NCBI GenBank assembly: GCA_030295235.1
Contig: AP026179.1
Coordinates: 248,001 to 312,000 of the forward strand
DNA: 64,000 bases
Direction: 5' to 3'
Origin: Fistulifera solaris
Taxonomy: Eukaryota; Bacillariophyta; Bacillariophyceae; Naviculales; Stauroneidaceae
The notes beneath the pieces were generated by a model. The model was not told the DNA's origin. It ran no database searches and saw only the letters and a list, made by a program, of their open reading frames with translations. The translations under genes and the position numbers were made by a program. Each line of letters opens with the position of its first letter. Position 1 is the first letter of the stretch. This document shows, piece after piece, positions 32,790 through 42,190 of the stretch.

Positions 32790-33370
32790 TCCGTGTCATT
32801 GTTGATTACCATGAGTGCAGGGTTGGATCACATTGACATGAGAGCAAGCCTTTGGAGGATCGCACTCCTTGGCATTGGAATTGATTGCGAAGGAATTTGG
32901 TACGCCAAATTTGTTGCCTGGCTTCTGGATACCGAGATTCTATACCACGTTCTACAAACATCTCGGAATGCTGCCACCGAAGCAGAATAGCATTTGCGAT
33001 ACTATGCCCGATCTTAAGGAGATGGTGTCCGGGTGTGTCATTTTGGTACCTCTTTGTCCTCTGACAGTGCAAATACGTAATCTGATCCATGATGGATGTT
33101 CTTTCCCAGTTGCCTTCCCATGCCGGACTATTGAATCTGTCTTGTGGTGGAGTTGTCGATACCGAAGCCTTGACACAGGCTTTGCAGGCAAAACAATTCC
33201 GATACGCGAGATTGGATACGACCGCTCCGGAACCCCTTCCCCCCAGAGCATATATTGTTTTATTGTTCCACACTTTGCTATACCAATACAATGACTCTTC
33301 GCCGTGCCTTGGTTCAGGATATTCAGCCCTTGATTGAAAATTACTTCGGTTTAGGGGGTAAATGCAATGA
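32790..33370 (+). pseudogene. Decayed D-2-hydroxyacid dehydrogenase-type gene
   Basis: Three conserved blocks of the NAD-dependent D-2-hydroxyacid/formate dehydrogenase superfamily appear in order but in different frames: TMSAGLDHIDM (about 32808-32840); CDTMPDLKEMVSG followed by PLCPLTVQIRNLI (about 32997-33087), equivalent to the usual D-x-x-x-x-x-CPLT-x-x-T block; and GLLNLSCGGVVDTEALTQAL (about 33125-33182), where families usually have VN-x-A-RG-x-x-VD. The last block keeps a DTTAPEPLP (DV-x-x-PEPLP) remnant. A RRALVQDIQPLIENYFGL tail near 33302-33355 may be the old C terminus. Frame breaks between blocks are too many for homopolymer error alone, and the catalytic Arg (RG) is changed to CG, so I call a pseudogene. 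Confidence 0.65.
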
Positions 33371-33567
33371 TGAGTGAGTTGTGGTTCCGCCGGAGAGCCA
33401 CTTTTTCAAACAAATGTAGATAACCCGAGTATCCGCTAGAAACAAGGGCATTTGCATAATATATTTCCTATAGACGGATACATTAAAGGATGCTTTTATG
33501 GAATCAGTCCAATAAACCACATAAACGTCATAACCCCGCATGACGTACGCTCCGTGACAGATGCTGC

Positions 33568-34794
33568 TCAGACTTGCTCGTCCGCATTATGTAATCTTGT
33601 TTGAAACAGACGTTTCCTCAAGTCCAATATTTCGACATCTTCAACAACTGGATAATGTGGTGCGGTTGGTACCACGAGTGGAGAACGACATTGGACACCT
33701 GTGTCTTTTGCGCTTCCAACTTGGAAAAAACGGGAAACCTCTGCCTTTTTGCGCTTCGAACTTGCAACTTCGATGCTCTCTCTTTGATCAAAACCAAGAT
33801 CAAGTATATCATTAGGCGAGTTTGCTTCCTCACTCAATGGAGTTAGCTGTACTTTGTCTGGCTTCTCAACTTCACCATTAAGCAGGTTTGCTTCCTCACC
33901 CAATGGAGTCAATTGTACTTCATCGAACTCCTTGAATTCTCCATTGTTGCTCTCATTTTGATCAAAACCAAGACCAAGTAAATCACTAGGCGAGTATGCT
34001 TCCTCACTCAATGGAGTTAGCTGTACTTCATCAAACTCCTCGAGTTCTCCCTTTACAAAGAATCAAAATAAAAGTCCTCAGTCTGTCAGTTTTGTGGTTA
34101 CAATAATTCATGTCGACTCAATTGCACACCGACTTACGAATTCGTCTTGTCTTGGTTTCTTTTCGCGGAGCGCCTGGCTCGTTTTCTTTCTAGCTATGCC
34201 ATCCCCCACATCATACCACTCTCCCTTCTTGTCATTTTGCAAGAAACGTCCGGGAGGATCTTGGTTTCTCCAAGCAAAGACAATCTTCTCGGCGAACGCA
34301 GTCTTTTCATTTTTTTGTTTAACCCAGTGTATTCCAGTTTATGATCGTTAACCATCTTCCTGTACCGCTTATTACCTTTGTGGTGATTCGTACGTCCTGT
34401 AACAAAAAGCAAGAAACAAACAAACAATTGAGCACCAAGTACATTCATTGTACATCCAACAAACCATATTCCCAACAGACGCGATACTCACCACCACGGC
34501 CTAATAAAACATCATGTTCGTGTGGTTCCGCGATATTTTTCAGCGGATAATTATCATTCCACCGTTTGGCGGGTTGTGGTGCCGGATGTGGATCTTGCTC
34601 TGCCGGTGGGTGTGACGCTGGATGCGGAGCTGGATGACGTGCATGCTCGGCCGCCGGGTGTCTGTCACCTTCTTTTTGTATTTGCTACGTAGCATTTCTT
34701 CAAACATTGCGTCTGACAAATCCTCATTCTCATCATCTTCGCTTGGTCGCTTTGCTTTTCCCTGGTCGACAGATTTACAATTCATGGTGATCAT
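33568..34794 (-). CDS. DUF6824 protein with acidic C-terminal repeats, two frameshifts
   Basis: Three exons: 34492-34794, 34138-34396, 33568-34050, with introns of 95 nt (GTGAGT...TTACAG) and 87 nt (GTAAGT...TAAAG); about 348 residues. Exon 1 ends in HDVLLGRGG and exon 2 continues RTNHHKGNKRYRKMVNDHK, then FAEKIVFAWRNQDPPGRFL and a DGIARKKTSQALREK end. This is the DUF6824 domain, abundant in diatoms and of unknown, possibly DNA-related, function. Two A runs lack a base: A5 at 34673-34677 (giving KEGDRHPAAEHARHPAP) and A7 near 34300 (giving NKKNEKTAFAEKI). Exon 3 encodes tandem repeats of DEVQLTPLSEEA...LGLGFDQNES. Between the glyph-like His/Pro stretch and the domain is NYPLKNIAEPHE. Confidence 0.82.
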
Positions 34795-34823
34795 TTGCAA
34801 TCCTTACGAATTTGTTTTGAGTT

Positions 34824-35164
34824 GTGTGTACAAGGTGTTGGAATGTTCGTATTCTTTCAAAAAAAAAATTCTACGAGCGTCAAAAGATGCAAGATCTTTG
34901 CGAGCAGGAGTTTCAGTCGTGGAAAATAAACGATCCAAGGGACGATTCACTCATGATTCAAAAAGACCGGTTTCCGTCTTGGTCAACAACAGACAACACT
35001 TTTCCTAATAGAGCTTTTGGCTACGAAAAAGGCTATTGAATCTGTGTATGTCGGTACTGGAAAAGGCCGAACGAGGCTCTTCTAACGTCTTTGCGGAGTT
35101 TTGGAGCCATCCGAATGATGTTCGCAGACGCGCAACGCAACATATTTGGTTGTTCTCATAAAAA
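34824..35164 (+). pseudogene. Possible degenerate gene fragment
   Basis: Three consecutive plus-strand frames look protein-like but do not share a frame: YERQKMQDLCEQEFQSWKIN (from about 34878), then IELLATKKAIES (about 35008-35043), then SVLEKAERGSSNVFAEFWSH with NDVRRRATQHIW to the TAA near 35160. Each reads hydrophilic and natural. They may be remnants of one gene, or real but with several sequence errors. I do not recognise a family. Lowest-confidence call of this region. Confidence 0.3.
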
Positions 35165-35316
35165 TAATCATTTATTACTCCGTATTTCATTATCATTCTT
35201 CGAACCCCATCGAACCCCATCTTTTGAAATACAGAGACACTTCCCTTTACAATAAATCCATTGATTCATTCTTAGCTTCCTTTGCAACAGCAGCAGCAAT
35301 ACCTAACAATTAGAGA

Positions 35317-35700
35317 ATGATGACAACAAGAACCATCCAAGAAGACGCGATTCTCGCCACGCCGGAAGAAATTCGAACACTGTTGGCCAAGGATAACACG
35401 GTTATTTTGGATGTTCGAGGACCGGAAGAAATCTTAGAGACGGGTTATTTGAAAACGAAACGTCCGAGTGAGAAACGTCCGCATCGATGGATCCAATTGG
35501 CGTGTACACGAACGGAAGCATCGTTACTCGAATTGACAATGGATTCTCTGTTCGACACGAAAGATCAACCCATATTGATTCATTGCAAAAGCGGAAAACG
35601 TGCCAGCTTGGCGAAGCGTGTGTTGGAAAAAGCAGGTTACACGAATGTATGGAATGCGGGTGGATGGAATGATGTTGAGCCCTTTGTTGTGAAAGAATAA
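35317..35700 (+). CDS. Single-domain rhodanese-like protein, probably cytosolic
   Basis: 127 residues covering just one rhodanese domain. The order is ATPEEIRTLLAKDNTVILDV (domain start), GPEEILETGYLKT, then the active-site loop HCKSGKRAS with the catalytic Cys near residue 90, and KAGYTNVWNAGGWNDVEPF at the end. The loop of C-K-S-G-K-R is compatible with sulfurtransferase activity. No signal or transit peptide is visible, in contrast to its paralogue at 45.3-45.8 kb. Uninterrupted. Its neighbour on the other strand is a cysteine desulfurase-like gene ending 123 nt away; rhodaneses can accept sulfur from such enzymes, so a functional pair is plausible but not shown. Confidence 0.88.
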   Translation: MMTTRTIQEDAILATPEEIRTLLAKDNTVILDVRGPEEILETGYLKTKRPSEKRPHRWIQLACTRTEASLLELTMDSLFDTKDQPILIHCKSGKRASLAKRVLEKAGYTNVWNAGGWNDVEPFVVKE

Positions 35701-35822
35701 TGAAAAAAATATGTGGGAATATGTTCAATCCATAAAAGTGTAAATAAGATTTTGAACAAATAACTTCGTTTATAGGCTATAATGTCATACACATGAAGTC
35801 TCATCCGTCCTTTTCTCTTGTA

Positions 35823-37177
35823 TTACACCACTTTGTTCGCCGCCCACTGCTCCTGGACGGCCGCAATCAAAATGGCCGCGGCTTGTTCAATTTCTGGCTT
35901 GGTGGTCGTATGTGATACGGAAAGACGAATTGTTCCCAAGGCAAACTCGGTCGGTACTTTCATGGCTTGTAATACAGCGGAAATGTGAGCCTGAGGTGTA
36001 TGACACGAAGCTCCGGCACTGGCGGCGACACGGTCTCCGACCGCTTGCAACAAAGCACCGGCTTGCACATTTTTGATTCCCACCGAAAGTGTATTCGGTA
36101 ATCGCAAGGATGGATCAGTCGGTCCATTTGCTTGAACATTGTCGACACCCAATCCTTCGGTCAGCAGTTGCAACAACAAAGTCCGCATCGCTTCCATTTG
36201 TACGGCACGATTTTGCCATTCCTGTGCTGCCAAAGCACACGCGGTTCCGAATCCGACCAAATACGGGACATTTTCCGTCCCACCCCGACGTCCGTATTCT
36301 TGTCCACCACCCCATAACAAATTGACTTCTTGTTGCAAACAACCGGGACGGACATACAAGCATCCGACACCTTTCGGTGCCCCCATTTTGTGTCCTACCA
36401 AGGTTACCATATCCGGTCCTTCTTGGTCACTAAAGAGCATACTAACTTTCCCCGCCGCTTGTGCGGCATCGGTATGAAACAAAATGTCATGTTGACGACA
36501 ATATTTAGCAATTGGTACTACAGGTTGCACGGCCCCCGTTTCATTGTTGGCGTATTGTATTGTCACCAAGCAAGTGAATTTGGTAATGGCTTGGATGACT
36601 TGTTCGGCTTCAACTTGGCCTTGTGCATTGACGGGGACGTAGGTAACACGACAACGTCCTAAATTTTGTAAATGTTCTAAATAATGCGCAATGGCGGGAT
36701 GTTCGACATTTGTCGTAACAATGTGCGGTGGAACCTGCGGGGCATTCTGTAAGGCTAACGCAATAGCCCAATTGTCGGCTTCGGTGCCACTGGCAGTAAA
36801 CCAAACCGCCGAACGGGGCGTAGTAGTAGTAGCAGCAGCAGAAGTAGGATCATTGTCTACAGCGAGACCTAACAATTGCAAGACTTGTTCTCGAGCGTTG
36901 TGAATGGAAGCTGCCGGAACGTGTCCCGCCCAATGATTGGTACTACTCGGATTCCCAAATTCGTTCGTCAAGAAGGGAATCATGGCTTGATAGACTCGCG
37001 GATCAATCGGTGTTGTCGCATTGTAATCCAAATAAATACGCTGTTGTTGCTGTTGGTGGCGATGTTTTTGCGGAGAATCATCATCCAGTGTGCGAAATAC
37101 GCGGTAGCGACGAAAGCAACGGTTGTTGTTGTCGTCGTCCAAGAAAGCGATAGCTGTTGTGATGATAATGATTGCAT
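35823..37177 (-). CDS. Cysteine desulfurase/selenocysteine lyase-like, one frameshift
   Basis: About 451 residues, class V PLP enzyme releasing sulfur or selenium from Cys/Sec. Motifs: RIYLDYNATTPIDPRVY, FGNPSSTNHWAGH, FTASGTEADNWAIALAL, ANNETGAVQP, FHTDAAQAAGK, the PLP-Lys in TLVGHKMGAPKGVGCLYVR, GRRGGTENVPYLVGFG, and the active Cys in ASAGASCHTPQ, with GTIRLSVSHTTT near the end. The short SxGxSCH loop resembles NifS/SCLY group enzymes, not the plastid SufS type. Starting at ATG 37177 (MQSLSSQQLSLSWTTTTTT) adds a hydrophobic segment VAFVATAYFAHWMMIL, but needs one A in the A5 run at 37068-37072 (RKKHRHQQQQQRIYLDYN). Without repair, a TTG start at 37142 would be needed. A splice acceptor (TATAACAG) directly precedes the ATG. 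Confidence 0.85.
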
Positions 37178-37845
37178 CTGTTATAGAAGAAAGCAGGATT
37201 GAGAATCAATGAGCAACAATAAAGAAATAATCAGAGCAATACTTCTATTTTTTAGATTAGATGCGCTTGTGTTTGGTGTTTTCTATAGACGCAACCGCAA
37301 CGACTGCCTGACTCCACAAATAAATTACAGTCACGGATAGGAACGCGGATCTATTATGTCTATCTAATATCTACGAAAGAATTCAACTTTCTACTCTCAT
37401 ACAGACCCGAATTGGCTATTTAGTTGCATGACTTCTTTCGTTTGCCATACGAAATAATATGTCAAACGCTACTTAGATTGTTGATGGAATCATCAATCAA
37501 CCCCCGCTCTATTTGGTTTTATGCTCCGACGACTCTTCTACCGCAAAACGGTTTGGTGGTACGGATTCCCCGACGACCACGACGACAACAACGACGACGA
37601 CAACAACGACGCAACTCATGTTTGGCCCCGATTTTGTTACTGCGTTCAGCAGCCTCGAAACTTATATTCTAACAGGGGAAATACCTTTTTTTCATTATAC
37701 TGCACTCGATTGAAACTAATTCCATCACAAAAAGCTACGGAGTATTTGGCGGCAGACGTCGAGATAATGAAAAAATAACTTCAAATAAGCCATTCAATAC
37801 ATTGTATTTTCTAAAAAAAATAGAATGAAACTAAAACTCTACTAC
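37178..37845. other. Intergenic with ACG repeat
   Basis: It begins with the probable leader intron of the desulfurase gene (acceptor at 37178, donor not located). An (ACG/ACA)n tract at 37568-37610 produces open frames by chance; none is called. Confidence 0.4.
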
Positions 37846-39463
37846 TCAGCGCCCATCGGTTTCGTCACTTTCACTTTCTCCACTACTGTTGCCACTGTCA
37901 CTGATGCGGGTGGCGTCACCACGCTTGCGGCGTTTTGGTGCTTTGGCAGCTTCGATGGTGGTGGTGTCATCCACGCGCGGGTTGTCTAACGGCCGTATCG
38001 AACAAACGCATTCGGGTCGGTCGCCAGCAAAGTGCACCACACCATTGAGAGAGACGCGTTTGTTGACGTTGCTCTTATCAACGAGTTCTAGTTCCCATAC
38101 GCCCGCTCCCAATTGGACCGTATCAGAAACCTCCTCTCGAGCCGCCAATGAATCCATAAACGCTGCTTTCAGTATACGCACACTCTCGGGTGACAAACGA
38201 TCCCAAAAAGACGTTCCTTCTAACTCCGAAGCAGTAAAAGAAAGAAATCGTTCCACGGATTCCGAAACAAACCACAGCTTGCCCGACGAATCAAAGACTA
38301 CTACTAAATCAGGAATGGACCGCAGAATTTGTTCCTTACGCCGTAATCCATCATTCTCTTCTTTCAATTCTTCAATGAATTGCTTCTTGCGCTTCCGACT
38401 CAGCTGAGCCGATTTCCGGTTCGCGGCCCGCTTCATTTGTTTCTTGCCCTCGGGTTCATCGTCCGAGCCATCATGTTCGTTGGCTGGTAAAGAATTCATC
38501 GACGCTTGGAGGTTATTGGGGAGTGGAGGAGGCATATTGGACGATAAAGACGAGAGCAAGTTCGGTGATGTTTGGGAAGAAGAACGCGGAAGGACTTGCG
38601 ACTTCGTCGAGCGACTGACATCGTCTGTAGGAAAAAGAAAAGAAAAGTCAAGTGCAACCGAGAGAACGTGAGTGACGTGGATTTACAAACGGCGACGCAT
38701 CGTCCAATCAAAACACAACAAGCGAACACGTCATGCAAGTCGAAAGTACTCGGCTTCAACATCTTCTGGCTGAGAAGTTGAACCTGCTGTGTACACTCCA
38801 GAAGCTATACGAGATTCCGTATAGATAATAATGTACCCCGCGCCCTCCCAAGTCATCCACGAACTCGATCGATCGAGGACGCGATGCACCATGGTAGACA
38901 CCTCGCTGACATGCGTTACCCCAATACCCCAATTCGTCTTTCACCTAAACATAAAAAAAGTCATAAAAACACGAGAAGTACCTACCTGCGGCATTCCCAG
39001 CTGCCGTGCGACCCGAAAGAAGCATTTGCAACGCCTGATTCTGATACGGCACAAACTGATTCCCGCCCGGCAAGGCTTGTCCCGCATTCGTCAGGAAATG
39101 AATCAAATCAAACTGCGAATTATTATTGTTGTTGGTGTTGTTATTGTTCGTCGCGAAGTTCATTCCTGTCCCGTTGAGTCCTTGTAACAGTGTCGCCACG
39201 GCGGTAGGATTGATGCCGGAACTCAACGCGTGTGACAATAACTGTGGATTAATGGTGTTTTGTGTAACTTGTTGTTGTTGTTGTTGCTGTTGCAGAGCAG
39301 CGGTCAGATTCACAATTGATTGCAAGTCGATCGATGATGATCCATGATTCCCCTCGGAAGAGGACCCATTCCCAGCGTTGCTGTTATTCGTATCGTTGTT
39401 GTTTCGGTGAGAAGAAGCCGAGGCTAGCGCTGCCAGGGCTTCCAACCCCTTGTTGCTGTTCAT
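37846..39463 (-). CDS. bZIP-PAS transcription factor
   Basis: Two exons, 38986-39463 and 37846-38624, with a 361-nt intron (GTAGGT...CCTACAG), 418 residues. The first exon encodes a low-complexity Asn/Gln-rich region with LEALAALASASSHRNN, a poly-Q run and TNNNNTNNNNN. The second exon encodes the bZIP (KRAANRKSAQLSRKRKKQFI, with Asn-x7-Arg) leading straight into a PAS domain (RSIPDLVVVFDSSGKLWFVS, ASELEGTSFWDRLSPESVR). This bZIP-then-PAS order is a known diatom-expanded family; the PAS lacks a LOV adduct Cys motif, so it is not an aureochrome. The C terminus is basic then Ser/Asp-rich (PKRRKRGDATRISD). Predicted nuclear. Intron phase and frame agree exactly. Confidence 0.9.
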
Positions 39464-40433
39464 GTTTCACTTGGTCGTTCTATATTCTTATGATTTGTAG
39501 ATTGTGGGTAAAGAATGAAAAAAAAACAGAGACGTTCGATTGTTGCAGTGAGAATGCGTGTGTGTGTGTTGGAGTTGCAGCGGTTGGAGTGCAGTTGCTC
39601 CACGATGATTTTTTTTTACGTCAAAGTGTGCGTAGCCAAACGGCAAGAGGCCAAAGTGGCGGAACGTAACGCACGTCGGCGTCGGCTTACGTCAGGACTG
39701 GACCATCTGACTTTGTGTTTCTTTTCTCTCTGGACTATCAGACAGAGTGTTGCGCACAGCAGATGGAATGTCTTCGTCGAATGGCCAAACAGATGGCTTT
39801 CTGCTCAATGATTGGATCGTGATGACCCAGAGAAAACAAGATGGCGGAAGTTCCGAAGATGACGTGTGTGACGTCGACCATGCAATTGAAATCACGACAC
39901 GATGCGAAGCGCGAAGTCACGTCCTGTGTATCGGTCAAACAGTTGTCGGCAAAACGGCAAAACGGTTCTCCGAACAGCTAACGTAGTACGTACTACTTTC
40001 TTGACGTGTTTTCCGCCAGACAGGTTCGTTTCTTCCATCCGAACGTACCACAACAAAGAATGATGACATCATTATTTCATTCCACTTCTTTATTAGCAAC
40101 GAACGATACCAGGTACGGTACAAGTACCTGATACTAATCGATTTGATGCCTGTCACCTTGTGAGCATTCTTTCAGTTGTCGAAGCTGACAAAAACGGAGA
40201 TTTGAGAAGCCTGAAAAAGAATGAGAAGCGGCATCAGACGAATACTTTGTAATAGTATGATTTTTACTGCAATCAAATAAGAGCATGTCGTTCGCTTTCC
40301 TTCCTTCCTTCCTTCCTTCCTTCCTTCCCTCCCTCCTTCCTTCCTTCCCTCCTTTCATTTCTTTCCTTTCCTTTCCTATCCTCGTTCTTTCATTTTGATT
40401 TGAACAAGCTAAAGCGAATCATATACAACGAAA
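39464..40433. other. Divergent promoter region, bZIP-PAS / TLD gene
   Basis: No gene supported. It holds two TGACGT sites close together at about 39859-39875 (gatgacgtgtgtgacgtcg), possible bZIP sites upstream of the bZIP-PAS gene; TACCAGGTA at 40107-40115 within a palindromic context; and the TTCC repeat listed separately. Confidence 0.45.
40296..40352. repeat. (TTCC)n polypyrimidine repeat
   Basis: A long run of TTCC with a few CCTCC interruptions, about 80-140 bp upstream of the TLD gene start, followed by more TTTCC sequence up to about 40377. It is probably part of the 5' leader or core promoter. Confidence 0.9.
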
Positions 40434-42063
40434 ATGACGCGTCCTATAATGAATGAAGAAGGATCCCCTTTCTTTGCCGATCTTACGACATTGCATACTT
40501 TGCAAGAACGCTATCCCTTTACCGAAGCCGAATTGGAGATCCTCGTACGTTGTCATGAGCACTTATATGCCGAAGAACCGTCGTTTTTGGTGAAGTTAGC
40601 GACGGCTTCACCATATTCGGTCTTTTTTCTTCCCGACTATACCGCCGTCGATCGCGTGACTTGGCTGGAAGAGCATGTGTTGCCTTTGGGCTTTTCTCAT
40701 CAATTGCACTCGGCCTTGCTACAATATGCAGACTACATTCCTTCTTCGCTTGAACGATTCCTTGAAGGAATCGCGAATACGGGACGAAGAGTTCCCCAAG
40801 AAGCACTCCGTGTCTTGTATCGATGTGTGGAAGGTTCGATTGATCCCGAGGCGGCAGTTGCGGATCTCGTTGTGCGTTTGGCGTTGGCGACTGCGTTGTG
40901 GCATCGTCCGCAGGTGCCCGAGACAGAAGTCTTCGTAAAAGAGGTTCAAGACGATTATCAACCCACCATACATCGAATCACGAACCATTTGAGGAACTTT
41001 ACGAATCGGACACATGAGCAACGAAATGAAACAAAGAGTAGTCATATCACTAGCTTGACCGAACGTATTTTCATCAAATGGGCGGAAGAAATGTTTCCCT
41101 TGCTGTATCTCACTTTGACGAGTCTGGTCGAAAGTCTATTGTTTCATGGGTTACATGCGAATGTCGAGGAATCGACAATGCACGCCAACATGGCCTTGCC
41201 TTTGCCAGAACTTAATCTGCCCAGCGAAATCTTCACACCCAGTATTGTCATGCCGTTGGCATGGATAGATCCCTCGTTGTCCGGAAAAGTAAGTTTTGTC
41301 GTTCTGTGTCGGTCCTAATCGACATGGGTTTTCCTCACTGACTTCTTTTCTTTCGCCTTAGTTTCACCGACTGTATTCATCCTTTCACGATGGACGGTCG
41401 TTCAATCGGTTGGAATACGGCATATTGGGCTATGAAGGTCCCACCTGTGTCATGATTCAGACCACCGCGAATGCTGTCTTGGGTGTCTTCACCAACGCAC
41501 GTTGGCGCGCCTGTCGCGATACATCCGGTCATACGAATGATGAAGCATTCTTATTTACGTTCCAGCCCGCTTTGAACGTTTATCGCCCGTGCCCGAAAGG
41601 AGAAAGGCAGCACCTGTGGTATTTGTACTCACAGGAACTCGACAGCAGTAATAAGAATATAACGGCACCGGAAGGTCTGGGCTGGGGTGGTACGAGTGAA
41701 ATGCCACGCTTGTGGATCCCTGCGTCGTTGGAACGGTGCCATGCGGGTGGATGGGATAAAACATTTCAACTAGGTCCGTTGTTGCCAGACGAATGCTGCG
41801 AACGATTTGAGATCAAGTATTTGGAAGTTTGGGCCGTCGGTGGAGAGGAGCGGATCGAACCAGGACTGGCGAAACAAGCCATGTTTCGACAACAAACAAA
41901 GGAAGCATTGCAGCAGGCTCGTGTCGTACTGGACAAAAGGGAGTTTGTGAATGATCTGCAGCAAATGCCATTGACCAAAGTGTTTCAACATCAAGCTCTG
42001 AGCCGAGGAAGACACGATTTTGTTTTGGATGAAAAACATGGCGGGTACAAGATCGAGGAGTAA
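40434..42063 (+). CDS. TLD-domain protein (NCOA7/OXR1-like)
   Basis: Two exons, 40434-41288 and 41362-42063, with a 73-nt intron (GTAAGT...CGCCTTAG), 518 residues. The N-terminal half has the look of an EF-hand/recoverin-type start (LQERYPFTEAELEILVRCHE), as in plant and algal TLD proteins. The C-terminal half is a TLD domain: HRLYSSFHDGRSFNRLEYGI, GPTCVMIQTTANAVLGVFTN, and an ending with the GG-x-x-ALWLD-like part altered (SEMPRLWIPASLERCHAGG) before RFEIKYLEVWAVGG. TLD proteins are linked to oxidative-stress protection and to binding the V-ATPase. No targeting signal. The splice joins SLSGK to FHRLY exactly at a codon boundary. Confidence 0.85.
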
Positions 42064-42190
42064 GTCTTGTTGGCAGAAATAGATCTTTACGCTTCTACAT
42101 TCATTGCATCAAATACATGATGAGAAACCATTTTACATTAAACGCTAGCTAGCTAGATAATACATAAACATTCGCATGATGCGGCGCATA

